Shown here: positions 1 through 7,688 of the stretch, piece by piece | How the letters are laid out: each line of letters starts with the position of its first letter | How positions within the stretch are numbered: position 1 is the stretch's first letter | NCBI GenBank assembly: GCA_024707075.1 | Contig: JANQAK010000003.1 | Coordinates: 1,612,001 to 1,676,000, forward strand | Source: Afipia sp. | GTDB lineage: Bacteria; Pseudomonadota; Alphaproteobacteria; Rhizobiales; Xanthobacteraceae | Reading direction: 5' to 3' | Length of the DNA stretch: 64,000 bases | Program-made: the position numbers and the translations under genes | The notes under the pieces: model-generated | The model's input: the letters and a program-made list of their open reading frames with translations, nothing else | The model's database searches: none | Told to the model about the DNA's origin: nothing

Positions 1-1
1 T

Positions 2-703
2 GCCGCCGCGATCAAATCGCTCGGCACGGTTGCGCGCTTCGATAGCGTCGATCAGGTGTTGCCGTTGTTTGGCGATCTCGCGCCGATCGCCGGCGACGCG
101 GTGTCGGCGATCATGTGTGCCGAGTTCGATTCACGCTCGCTAGTGATCTCGTGTGCGACGCTAGGCAAGCGCCCAGCATGGCGGTTTGAGCATCCGACGC
201 CGTATCAGATGTTCGCGCCGACGCTCGGCGCGGGCAAGCCGCGCGCGATTGTGTACGGCGTTGATGCCGACGGCGATCTCGTCGAATTGCGCCGCAACGA
301 GGGTCGCGCCCGCAAGCGGGATGGTGAATACACGATGGCGATGTCGCCGCGCTCTCCGATCAATTGGCATGATCCGTCGATGGTTCATATCGGTGAATGC
401 CGCGCCGAATATGTGGCTTGGCACGTTGCGCTCGTTTCGCTCGCCGCGACTCTCTCGGGCAAGCTCTCGGCGTTTGATCCGGTTGCGCCGGGTGCGGCGC
501 GCCTGCCGTGGATCACAGGCGAAACGCCGGCGTCGCGTGTGATCGACGGGCGCGATCTTTCGAGTGAGTTTGCCGCCGAATTGACGACCGCGCCCAAGCG
601 CAAGGCCGCACTGCGGCCGGTTGAGTCGCCGATCGAGGCCGAAAGCGTCGCCGCCTATGCGCGGGCCTCGCGCACGAAAATGCGAAAACTTGTTGCAGTG
701 TAG
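2..703 (+). CDS. Unrecognised protein, 5' end outside window
   Basis: The frame is open from the first bases of the window, so the gene almost certainly begins upstream; the only in-frame start here is a GTG at 56, which has no clear ribosome site. At least 215 residues follow, ending with a basic tail (KMRKLVAV). I recognise no domain. The protein is soluble, with no signal peptide or membrane segment. It lies just upstream of an integrase and shares the island position, so a phage or integrative-element origin is likely, but this is inference from context only. Two hairpins followed by T runs (771-810 and 832-864) separate it from the integrase. Confidence 0.6.
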   Translation, partial: AAAIKSLGTVARFDSVDQVLPLFGDLAPIAGDAVSAIMCAEFDSRSLVISCATLGKRPAWRFEHPTPYQMFAPTLGAGKPRAIVYGVDADGDLVELRRNEGRARKRDGEYTMAMSPRSPINWHDPSMVHIGECRAEYVAWHVALVSLAATLSGKLSAFDPVAPGAARLPWITGETPASRVIDGRDLSSEFAAELTTAPKRKAALRPVESPIEAESVAAYARASRTKMRKLVAV

Positions 704-770
704 GCATAACTTGCAAAATCAGGTTTGGGTTGCTTGACCGGAAGGGAATGCTTGACATACACCACAAGCA

Positions 771-810
771 CCCGAAAAGGGGTTCGGGACACTGACCCGC
801 GGGGTTTTTT
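771..810 (+). terminator. Candidate Rho-independent terminator
   Basis: Two short hairpins (CCCGAA/TTCGGG at 771-788 and ACCC/GGGT at 795-805) lead into a run of T to 810. The position fits termination of the partial gene ending at 703. Confidence 0.5.
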
Positions 811-831
811 ATTAATCGTCGATCAGACGCC

Positions 832-864
832 AGACGTGTGCCGCAAGGTGCGCGTCTTTTTTTT
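832..864 (+). terminator. Rho-independent terminator before integrase
   Basis: An 11-bp stem (AGACGTGTGCC paired with GGTGCGCGTCT, with G-U wobbles) closes a GCAA tetraloop and is followed by eight T. It lies inside the long open frame upstream of the integrase, which supports a start at 908 rather than further upstream. Confidence 0.7.
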
Positions 865-907
865 GGCCCGAATGCGGTTGCATCCGGCACCGTACGGAGA
901 AGGCTTC

Positions 908-2393
908 ATGTATACCCGAATGGAGACTTGCACCCTCGCAGGTATGGATATCGATAACTTCAAGGCGCTCGCGCACCGCGATCAGTTGCCGGTCAAGCAA
1001 TCAAAATCGGGATCTCGGCGCTCGGAAGGCTACTCGGCGCATGACGTTCTCGTAATAGCCAGCGGACATGCACTTAGCATCCGCGCTGGATACGAACGCG
1101 GCTTGCAGCCAAGCACTGCGATGCCGATTGCTGCGGCGGCGAGAGATTGGATTCAAAAGGCCTTCGCATGTCCGACCGGTCAGACCGATATTTGGGTCGG
1201 CACGATAGCTGCGCGAGTGAGCAGCTTCGGCACTGGAAAGGCCAAGGCTGGTTGGTACGTTGGTGGCACGCTCGCAAATGTCGCAACAGAAATTGAGAAA
1301 CAGAGCGTGCGAATCGACAACGGCGTATTTCGCGTTTTTCTCGTGAACGTACGGCTGAAATATCTGAGCGAGGATGTCGATCGGCATGGCAACGTCCGTT
1401 GCTATGTGCGCTTGCCCGGCAAGAAGAAAGTGCGCCTCCGCGCTCTGCCCGGCACGCCCGACTTTATGACCGAATATCAGGAGGCGATTTCTCTCGCCAA
1501 GACGGATCAGCCGCGCCAAGCCAATGAAGCGAAGCGCGGATCATTTCGTTATCTCTGCATTCGCTATTTCGCCAGCCCGCAGTACAAGGCGCTGGACATC
1601 AGCACGCGCAACTGGCAACGGCGTGCACTTGATGCAATTTGCAAGGATCACGCTGCGAAACCCGTTGCCATGATGCAGGCGAGGCACGTTCGCAAAATTC
1701 GCGACGAACTGCTTGCTACACCGGCGGCGGCTAACCAGCGCGTTAAAGCGCTTCGCGCGTTGTTTGGATGGGCAAATGAGGCGGACGAGACGACGGTTAA
1801 TCCTACAATCGGCGTGAAGCGCCTGCGCTATGCGTCATCCGGTCACCATTCATGGACTCCCGACGAAATTCAGCAATATCATCAGCGCCACCCGATCGGC
1901 ACTCAAGCGCGACTCGCGATGGATATTCTGCGATTTACTACAGGTCGCCGCGAGGACGCGCCGCGCCTCGGCCGCCAGCATACTCGCGACGGTCGCATGA
2001 AGTTTCGGCAGGCGAAGAACGAACATCGCAATCCGATCGACATAGATATTCCGATTCATCACGCGCTCGCTAAATCGATCGCCGCCTTTGAAGATGCAAA
2101 CCCCGACGCTAAGAAGCGCCTAACGTTTCTGGCAACTGAATTCGGAAAATCGTTTACGCCGAACGGCTTTGGCAACAAGTTCAAAGACTGGTGCCGACAA
2201 GCTGATCTGCCGCATTGCTCAGCGCACGGCTTACGCAAGGCAACTGCGACAGAATTGGCAGAGAACGAGGCAACGCCGCACGAGATTATGGCCATCACCG
2301 GCCATACGTCGCTGAGAGGTTGAGCGCTACACTAAGGCGGCTCGGCGGAAAAAGATGGCTGATACCGGAATGGCGAGACTTTCCGCGAAATGA
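908..2393 (+). pseudogene. Tyrosine-family phage integrase, frameshifted before catalytic Tyr
   Basis: Tyrosine recombinase of an integrative element. The start at 908 (MYTRMETC) has a GGAGAAGG ribosome site; upstream in-frame sequence runs through terminators and is not coding. The catalytic domain shows box I (FTTGRRED, around residues 355-362) and box II (HGLRKATATELAE), then ITGHTSL, where the frame ends at 2323. One frame over, from 2316, translation continues as EVERYTKAARRKK and stops at 2391-2393, so the nucleophilic Tyr (codon 2328-2330) is out of frame. Two bases have probably been lost around 2315, since relatives read SLKEVERY. Even the restored protein would have only a short tail after the Tyr. 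It points at tRNA-Glu, as expected for a tRNA-integrating element, and is less GC-rich than its flanks. A sequencing error is possible but the site is not a long homopolymer. Confidence 0.85.
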
Positions 2394-3082
2394 CAGCCGG
2401 GACTAAAACAACGGATGCAGCACGGACTATCGAACTCAAGGACATTGCGTTCCTTCTGCCCATCGCTGGGACAATCACCGCTCTTTCTTGGGAGACTGGC
2501 TCCTTTGCGCAGATTGGCGGGCATGCTTTCGAACAGTTCAGCTTGGCTGAGCACATCGTCTTCGCTTTGCCGGCGCTTCCCTTCGCGATGATCATCGTTT
2601 TGATCGGTTCGGTAGAAGCAATGGTGATCAAGAGAGAACGTTTCATCGCACCCGGGAGGAAGGGGCATCCAATGGATGTCGCCATCTGGATTTTGGCGGC
2701 TGTGAACCTAGTTGCCGGCCTGTACCACAGCATTTTTTCACTGGTCGTGATGGCGATAGCCCTAGGCGGGCTAGTCATCCTCTTTCGTGAGCGCCCCTAC
2801 GTTCTGCGCGATTATCCAAAGGCGGTGCTTTTATGCGGCCTTGCAGGGCTTCAAGTCGTGACTTTTGTGTTCGCCATGGACATGACACGGCTCACATTAA
2901 ACGATGCTAAAAACCTACAAGTCGTGTCGCTGGAAAGATCAGTTCGTAAACTGCTCATCTTGCGTGCGGGTGAGAAGGGCATTCTCGCTTACGACCCTCA
3001 AACATCCGAATTTAGTGTTCTGCCACGAGACGTCGTCAAGGAAATAACGTGGAAGCGGGCCGGTCAGTTCATTTTGCCCTAA
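2390..3082 (+). CDS. Unrecognised multi-pass membrane protein in island
   Basis: A protein of 230 residues with about four to five hydrophobic segments (roughly 20-36, 55-80, 97-135 as one or two helices, 146-165) and a soluble C-terminal domain of about 65 residues (SVRKLLILRAGEKGILAYD). I recognise no family. Its ATG overlaps the stop of the out-of-frame integrase remnant (ATGA at 2390-2393), so it was probably translationally coupled to the integrase. Base composition is visibly more AT-rich than the chromosome to the right. It is the last gene before tRNA-Glu and most likely island cargo; function cannot be stated. Confidence 0.7.
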   Translation: MTAGTKTTDAARTIELKDIAFLLPIAGTITALSWETGSFAQIGGHAFEQFSLAEHIVFALPALPFAMIIVLIGSVEAMVIKRERFIAPGRKGHPMDVAIWILAAVNLVAGLYHSIFSLVVMAIALGGLVILFRERPYVLRDYPKAVLLCGLAGLQVVTFVFAMDMTRLTLNDAKNLQVVSLERSVRKLLILRAGEKGILAYDPQTSEFSVLPRDVVKEITWKRAGQFILP

Positions 3083-3107
3083 GCCGATCAGGCCGTGAAC
3101 AAATACT

Positions 3108-3138
3108 GTCCCACCGAAAAGCGAAGTGGGGCAATTTT
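3108..3138 (+). terminator. Weak terminator-like hairpin
   Basis: CCCAC (3110-3114) pairs with GTGGG (3126-3130) across an 11-nt loop and is followed by AATTTTGT. It sits downstream of the membrane gene and before tRNA-Glu. The stem is short, so this is tentative. Confidence 0.3.
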
Positions 3139-3177
3139 GTCAAAAAGCAGAGCAATATCATTGCGAAATTATCAGCA

Positions 3178-3252
3178 TGGCGCTCCCTAGGGGAATCGAA
3201 CCCCTGTTTCAGCCTTGAGAGGGCCGCGTCCTAACCGCTAGACGAAGGGAGC
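3178..3252 (-). tRNA. tRNA-Glu (anticodon CTC)
   Basis: Read on the minus strand, a full cloverleaf is present: acceptor GCTCCCT/AGGGAGC, D-loop with AGCGGTTAGGA, anticodon loop CTCTCAA (anticodon CTC, reading GAG), T-arm GGGGTTCGATTCCCC, discriminator G and an encoded CCA (3178-3180). The 3' end faces the integrase, the usual arrangement when an integrative element has used a tRNA 3' end as attachment site. Confidence 0.96.
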
Positions 3253-3272
3253 AAGCACCAAATCATAACATA

Positions 3273-3321
3273 GCGCGTATTCTGATCGCAAAACCGGTAC
3301 CCACTTTTGCGAAATACGCGC
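3273..3321. repeat. Palindromic intergenic repeat (AATACGCGC type)
   Basis: Outer arms GCGCGTATT (3273-3281) and AATACGCGC (3313-3321) enclose inner arms TCGCAAAA and TTTTGCGA. The motif resembles interspersed repeats I know from Bradyrhizobium relatives. A diverged relative lies at 38065-38105. Confidence 0.7.
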
Positions 3322-3463
3322 CGCGAAGGGAATAACCTCGAAATGCCGCACCTGCAAGGCTTGAGACCCGGCGAAACCGATATATGCGCCTGCTTCCAGG
3401 TCATCATCCGCCGCCCGCGGGCGGGCGAATGGACCAACGGTTAACGCGCCCGGCGCGGACCGC

Positions 3464-3796
3464 TCACGGCTCGACGGCGAATTTCAGCCGCCCCACCGGC
3501 TTCAGGGTTTTCGCGTCATAGGTGCGGATTTCGGTCGCGCCGCCGATATCGACGGTGACCGCAAGCCGGTCGCCGAGGGCGGCGGTGGAGACGATCCGTG
3601 CGCCCTTCGGCAGCGTCGCCGTCACATCGGTCACCTGAACGCTTCCATCGGTGCGGAAAAGGCGGTAGCCGATGGCGACCAGCAAGGCTCCCACGCCGAT
3701 CGCCGTGGTCAGGCCTGCGATCACCATCATCCGGCGCACCCGCGCGATCAGCGCTGCTTGCTCGGGCGTCGGTTCGGGCGCAACAGTTTCAGACAT
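3464..3796 (-). CDS. Small single-pass membrane protein, DUF6476-like
   Basis: This 110-residue protein has one membrane segment (about residues 23-47, MMVIAGLTTAIGVGALLVAIG) after a short acidic N-terminus, and a C-terminal domain of about 60 residues rich in beta-type sequence. It matches my memory of a small alphaproteobacterial family found beside rluD (probably DUF6476); function unknown. Its ATG (3794-3796, as CAT on the plus strand) overlaps the ATG of rluD by two bases, so the two genes diverge from a shared start point and each promoter must lie inside the other gene or be absent. The alternative, that one start is misplaced downstream, cannot be excluded. Confidence 0.75.
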   Translation of the reverse strand: MSETVAPEPTPEQAALIARVRRMMVIAGLTTAIGVGALLVAIGYRLFRTDGSVQVTDVTATLPKGARIVSTAALGDRLAVTVDIGGATEIRTYDAKTLKPVGRLKFAVEP

Positions 3797-4829
3797 GCAA
3801 GACTCTTCCGATCAGGACGAAAACGAACGCGACCACAACTCCGGGCTTCTCACGGTCACGGTCGAAGGCGATGAAGGATCGCAGCGGCTGGACCGCGTGC
3901 TGGCCGTGCGCAGTCCCGGCCTGTCGCGTTCGCGCCTGAAGGCGTTGATCCTCGCGGGCCAGGTCAGCATCAAGGCTGCCCCGGTTCGCGACCCCGCTTA
4001 TCATGTCAATGCCGGGGATACGATCACAATCGACGTGCCGCCCGCCGCCCCCGCCGAACCGGAAGGCGAGGATATTCCGCTGAATATCGTGTTCGAGGAC
4101 GACGACATCATCGTCATCGACAAGCCGAAGAACCTCGTGGTGCATCCCGCCGCGGGGCACGAGACCGGCACGCTGGTCAACGCGCTGATTGCCCATTGCG
4201 GGGCAAGCCTGTCCGGCATTGGCGGGGTGCGGCGGCCCGGCATCGTGCATCGCCTCGACAAGGACACCACCGGCCTGATGGTGGTGGCCAAGAACGACCG
4301 CGCCCACCAGTCGCTGTCCGCCCAGTTTGCCGATCACGGCCGCACCGGCGAGATGCGGCGCGGCTACATGGCCTTCGTCTGGGGCGCGCCGTCCCGCAAG
4401 ACCGGCACCATCGACCAGCCGATCGACCGCCACCCGCACAACCGCGAGAAAATGGCGGTGCGGCGGGGCGGCCGCGAAGCCGTCACCCACTGGGAGGTGA
4501 TGGAAACCTTCACCGGGGCGGACGGCAAGCCGGTCGCCTCGCTGATCGCCTGCCAGCTTGAGACCGGGCGGACCCATCAGATCCGGGTCCACCTCGCCCA
4601 TCTCGGCCATCCGCTGATGGGAGACGACGTTTATGGGGCGGGATTCAAGACCAAAGCCCGCCAGCTCGGACCGCATAGCCAGGCGGCGCTGACGGCCCTT
4701 GGGCGGCAGGCGCTCCATGCATATTTGCTGGTTTTGGAGCACCCTTCGACCGGAGAAATTCTGCACTGGGAATCGCCCCTGCCGGAGGATTTGGTTCTCC
4801 TTGAGGCTGCCCTGCGGAGAATAGACTAA
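3795..4829 (+). CDS. rluD: RluD-family 23S rRNA pseudouridine synthase
   Basis: Converts specific uridines in large-subunit rRNA to pseudouridine during ribosome assembly. The 344 residues have the normal family layout: an N-terminal S4 RNA-binding domain (about 30-90) and a synthase domain with the signature GIVHRLDKDTTGLMVVAK, catalytic Asp155 in HRLDKDT. RTHQIRVHLAHLGHP near the C-terminus is also typical. I chose ATG 3795; an open frame extends upstream to 3672 but overlaps the divergent membrane gene. No ribosome site is obvious at 3795. The exact subfamily (RluC/RluD) and target positions are not decided by sequence alone. Confidence 0.9.
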   Translation: MQDSSDQDENERDHNSGLLTVTVEGDEGSQRLDRVLAVRSPGLSRSRLKALILAGQVSIKAAPVRDPAYHVNAGDTITIDVPPAAPAEPEGEDIPLNIVFEDDDIIVIDKPKNLVVHPAAGHETGTLVNALIAHCGASLSGIGGVRRPGIVHRLDKDTTGLMVVAKNDRAHQSLSAQFADHGRTGEMRRGYMAFVWGAPSRKTGTIDQPIDRHPHNREKMAVRRGGREAVTHWEVMETFTGADGKPVASLIACQLETGRTHQIRVHLAHLGHPLMGDDVYGAGFKTKARQLGPHSQAALTALGRQALHAYLLVLEHPSTGEILHWESPLPEDLVLLEAALRRID

Positions 4830-4874
4830 AGGCGCTGCGCTAAAAAGACGCATGGTTACAAACATTTAACCCAC

Positions 4875-4903
4875 GTCACGGGTTCGTGACCCCGTTTTGT
4901 TCT
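4875..4903 (+). terminator. Possible rluD terminator
   Basis: GTCACG (4875-4880) and CGTGAC (4885-4890) form a perfect 6-bp stem with loop GGTT, followed by CCCGTTTTGTTCTT. It could end rluD transcription, or be a regulator site upstream of rpoH. Confidence 0.35.
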
Positions 4904-5046
4904 TCCCTTGCCCGGCCGTTTTGGAGTATGTTGCACCTGCGCTGGGATCGTCCCGGCGCGGAACATTGCAGCGCTTCTGGCTTTGACACAGCAGATGGCC
5001 TGCCTCGCCCGCCGCTGTCGGGGGCGTGAACACTGGAGGGCGCAAC

Positions 5047-5946
5047 ATGGCCCGTGCCGCTACGCTGCCGGTTCTCAACGGAGAATCCGGTCTTTCGCAT
5101 TACCTGTCTGAAATCCGCAAATTCCCGATGCTGGAGCCGCAGGAGGAATACATGCTGGCCAAGCGTTGGCGCGAGCATGACGATCGCGATGCGGCGCACA
5201 GATTAGTCACCAGCCATCTCCGGCTCGTGGCCAAGATAGCCATGGGCTATCGCGGCTATGGTTTGCCGATCTCCGAGGTTGTCTCCGAAGGCAACGTCGG
5301 CCTGATGCAGGCTGTGAAACGCTTCGAGCCTGAAAAGGGCTTCCGTCTTGCCACCTACGCAATGTGGTGGATCAAGGCGTCGATACAAGAGTACATCCTG
5401 CGTTCGTGGTCGCTCGTGAAGATGGGCACCACCGCGAACCAGAAGAAGCTGTTCTTCAACCTGCGCAAGGCGAAGAGCAAGATCTCCGCGCTTGAAGAGG
5501 GCGATCTCCGCCCCGATCAGGTCAAGCAGATCGCCACCTCCCTCGGCGTCACCGAGCAGGACGTGATCGACATGAACCGCCGCCTCGGCGGCGACGCGTC
5601 GCTCAACGCCCCGATCCGGGACGACGGCGAGCCCGGCGAATGGCAGGACTGGCTGGTCGATACCTCGCCCAACCAGGAAGCCATTATGGCGGAGCACGAG
5701 GAGTTCGATCATCGCCGCAGCGCGCTGACCGGCGCGATGAGCGTGCTCAACGACCGCGAGCGCCGCATCTTCGAGGCGCGGCGGCTGGCCGAAGAGCCGA
5801 TGACGCTGGAAGACCTCGCCGCCGAGTTCGGCGTGTCGCGCGAGCGCGTGCGGCAGATCGAGGTCCGCGCCTTCGAGAAGGTGCAGGCTGCGGTGAAGAC
5901 CGCCGTCGCCAAGCAGGAGCACGCCGCGCTGGAAGCGGCGTACTAA
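5047..5946 (+). CDS. rpoH: RNA polymerase heat-shock sigma factor RpoH (sigma-32)
   Basis: Directs RNA polymerase to heat-shock and proteostasis promoters. The 299 residues contain sigma region 2 (LRLVAKIAMGYRGYGLPISE through YAMWWIKASIQEYIL, about 55-125), the RpoH box (QKKLFFNLRK, about 136-145) that separates RpoH from other sigma factors, and the region 4 helix-turn-helix (LEDLAAEFGVSRERVRQIE, about 252-270). The ATG at 5047 has the ribosome site GGAGGG; an in-frame GTG at 5026 is upstream of that site and less likely. Some alphaproteobacteria carry several rpoH copies, and which one this is cannot be told here. A strong terminator follows at 5971, so the gene ends its transcription unit. 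I could not pick a convincing promoter upstream. Confidence 0.96.
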   Translation: MARAATLPVLNGESGLSHYLSEIRKFPMLEPQEEYMLAKRWREHDDRDAAHRLVTSHLRLVAKIAMGYRGYGLPISEVVSEGNVGLMQAVKRFEPEKGFRLATYAMWWIKASIQEYILRSWSLVKMGTTANQKKLFFNLRKAKSKISALEEGDLRPDQVKQIATSLGVTEQDVIDMNRRLGGDASLNAPIRDDGEPGEWQDWLVDTSPNQEAIMAEHEEFDHRRSALTGAMSVLNDRERRIFEARRLAEEPMTLEDLAAEFGVSRERVRQIEVRAFEKVQAAVKTAVAKQEHAALEAAY

Positions 5947-5970
5947 CTTCCTGCACATCGCAGAATACGA

Positions 5971-6000
5971 AAGCCGGCCTTCGGGCCGGCTTTTTCTTTT
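5971..6000 (+). terminator. Rho-independent terminator of rpoH
   Basis: Stem AAGCCGGCC / GGCCGGCTT with a TTCG tetraloop-like turn, followed by TTTTTCTTTT, 25 bp after the rpoH stop. Confidence 0.92.
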
Positions 6001-6003
6001 ACC

Positions 6004-6027
6004 CTCGCCCCGCTTGCGGGGAGAGGT
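6004..6027. repeat. CTCTCCCC palindromic repeat, single hairpin
   Basis: CCTCGCCCCGC and GCGGGGAGAGG form a hairpin directly after the rpoH terminator. It is one unit of the repeat family that occurs as inverted pairs elsewhere in the window (9021, 16457, 23802, 31458 and inside uvrB). Confidence 0.75.
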
Positions 6028-6111
6028 AAAGACCGCGCTCCCACCCGGAATAGATCTTGCAAGACCGGTGTTGGCGGCAAGATGCTGCAAACACCAATGC
6101 AAGGAGCGACG

Positions 6112-7086
6112 ATGACACGACGGCGCATGCAGGCCCACCTCAAGCGGTTCGCGATTCTGGCCTGCCTCTTCATCTCCGCCCCAGCCGCCGCGCAGACATG
6201 GCCGTCGCACCTGATCAAGGCCGTCATCCCGTTCGGCGCGGGCAGCGCCACCGACGTGGTGCCGCGCATGGTGTTCGAGCGCCTCGCCACCGAACTGGGC
6301 CAGACGATCGTGGTGGAAAACCGCGCCGGCGCCGGCGGCACGGTCGGCACCGCCGCCGTGATCCGCTCGGACCCGGACGGCTATTCTATCCTGGCGCATT
6401 CGTCGGCGATCACCATCGCGCCGGCGATCTTCACCGACCTCACCTACGACGCCACCAAAGATCTCTCCTCCGCGCTGATGATCGGCTACAGCGCCAATGT
6501 CTTGATCACCTCGCCGTCGAAGCCCTGGAAGACCGCGCAGGAGTTCATCGAGGCCGCGAAGAAGAAGGACGCCTCCATCACCTTCGGCTCGGTCGGCATC
6601 GGCAGCGCAGTCCACATCAGCGCCGAGAAATTCCGCCTCGCCGCCGGCATCGACGTCACGCATGTCCCCTATCGCGGCGGCTCGGAAGTGATCGCCGACA
6701 TCCTCGGCGGGCGCATCGATTTCTACTTCTGCCCGCTCGCCACCGCGCTGCCGCTGATCCAGAGCGGACAGGTCCGCGCGCTGCTGGTCTCGACGCCGAA
6801 GCGCGTCGCCGATCTGCCCGATGTGCCCTCGCCGCCGGAGATCGGCCTCAAGGATGCCGACAGCGCGATCTGGTTCGGCGTGTTCTTGCCGTCGAAAGCA
6901 CCGAAGGAAGTCGTCGCGAAACTGTATGAGAGCGGCAGCAAGGTGTTGGCGAACCCCGACATGCAGGCCGGCCTGAAGAAACTCGGCGTCGAGCCTTGGC
7001 CGATGAAGCCCGGCGAGATGGACGCGCTGGTCGCGCAACAGACCATCGCCAGCGCGGCGCTCGTCAAGGCGGCGGGGATCAAGTAG
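6112..7086 (+). CDS. Bug/TctC-family periplasmic solute-binding protein
   Basis: Periplasmic receptor of tripartite tricarboxylate-type uptake, a family (Bug) that binds carboxylated or amide-bearing small molecules. The 324 residues start at ATG 6112 behind AAGGAG; a signal peptide (about 1-27, ending SAPAAAQ) is followed by the typical WPSHLIKAVIPFGAGSATDV opening, VVENRAGAGGTVGT, DPDGYS and THVPYRGGSEVIADILGGR motifs. No TctA/TctB membrane genes are nearby, so it is an orphan receptor. The next gene, 29 bp downstream on the same strand, is ureidoglycolate lyase-like, which hints at a nitrogenous purine-degradation ligand; that is inference. Two other Bug paralogues lie at 9245 and 17816. 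Confidence 0.9.
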   Translation: MTRRRMQAHLKRFAILACLFISAPAAAQTWPSHLIKAVIPFGAGSATDVVPRMVFERLATELGQTIVVENRAGAGGTVGTAAVIRSDPDGYSILAHSSAITIAPAIFTDLTYDATKDLSSALMIGYSANVLITSPSKPWKTAQEFIEAAKKKDASITFGSVGIGSAVHISAEKFRLAAGIDVTHVPYRGGSEVIADILGGRIDFYFCPLATALPLIQSGQVRALLVSTPKRVADLPDVPSPPEIGLKDADSAIWFGVFLPSKAPKEVVAKLYESGSKVLANPDMQAGLKKLGVEPWPMKPGEMDALVAQQTIASAALVKAAGIK

Positions 7087-7115
7087 CATCGCCGGCCAGC
7101 GGGCTTCGGACGACG

Positions 7116-7604
7116 ATGGACAGTGCAGGACTGATGGCAGTGAAGGCGCGGATCGCCGATCCGGTGGCATTCGCGCCGTTCGGCGACCTGATCGCGAGCC
7201 CCCGCAGCCTGCCGAACATCGACTTCTCCGGCACGCTCGACAACCAGCGCGACGCCGCCAGAACCACGCTCTACACCACCGTGGTCGAGCCGGTCGCATT
7301 GCCGGTGCGGCTTGAGAAGATGGAGCGGCATCGCTTCTCATCGCAGACCTTCCTGCCGCTGGAGGCCAGCCGCTATCTCGTCTGCGTCGCGTCCCACGGC
7401 AAGGACGGCCAGCCCGATCCGGCCGCGTTGCGGGCCTTCATCGTGCCGGCCGGCGTCGGCATCACCTACCGCGCCAATGTCTGGCACCATCCGATGATGG
7501 CGCTGGATCGCCGCGCGAGTTTCGCCGTGGTGATGTGGCGCGACGGCAGCGCGGGCGACGAGGAGTTCGTCGATCTCGCGGAGCCGTTGCGGGTGGAGGC
7601 GTAA
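7116..7604 (+). CDS. allA: Ureidoglycolate lyase-family protein (AllA)
   Basis: The AllA family cleaves ureidoglycolate to glyoxylate and urea in allantoin use. This 162-residue protein matches the family in length and shows FAPFGDLIASP near the start and the signature ITYRANVWHHPMMAL (about residues 112-126), part of the cupin fold. ATG 7134 (MAVKARIADP) is an equally good start and closer to the usual family N-terminus; neither has a strong ribosome site. It probably shares a transcript with the Bug receptor upstream. Other allantoin genes are not in the window, so the true substrate could be a related ureido acid. Confidence 0.82.
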   Translation: MDSAGLMAVKARIADPVAFAPFGDLIASPRSLPNIDFSGTLDNQRDAARTTLYTTVVEPVALPVRLEKMERHRFSSQTFLPLEASRYLVCVASHGKDGQPDPAALRAFIVPAGVGITYRANVWHHPMMALDRRASFAVVMWRDGSAGDEEFVDLAEPLRVEA

Positions 7605-7646
7605 GTTACCTACCCCCGCGCATCCTCCATCACTTAATCTTATGAG

Positions 7647-7675
7647 TTGACGCGGAAACTATCCGAATATAGTTT
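7647..7675 (+). promoter_or_regulatory. Sigma-70-type promoter of marR operon
   Basis: TTGACG (7647-7652), 17-nt spacer, TAGTTT (7670-7675). Transcription would start near 7682, making the message nearly leaderless for ATG 7688. The -10 box lies inside the palindromic operator. Confidence 0.65.
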
Positions 7676-7688
7676 CCATGGAAACTAA
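7654..7688. promoter_or_regulatory. MarR operator with three half-sites
   Basis: GGAAACTAT (7654-7662) and ATAGTTTCC (7669-7677) form a perfect 9-bp inverted repeat with a 6-nt gap. A third half-site, GGAAACTAA (7680-7688), makes a second perfect 16-bp palindrome with the middle one (7671-7686). The array covers the spacer, the -10 box and the start site, which suits autorepression by the adjacent MarR protein. Confidence 0.75.

Noticed and set aside
4900-5046. Promoter for rpoH
   Set aside because: TTGCCC and TATGTT occur but only 13 bp apart, and TTGACA near 4983 has no -10 partner; no box pair is convincing.
5203-7341. Long minus-strand open frame (712 codons) across rpoH and the Bug receptor
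   Set aside because: It is antisense to two certain genes; GC-rich coding sequence leaves opposite-strand frames open. It has Arg/His/Gly-rich composition and no domain.
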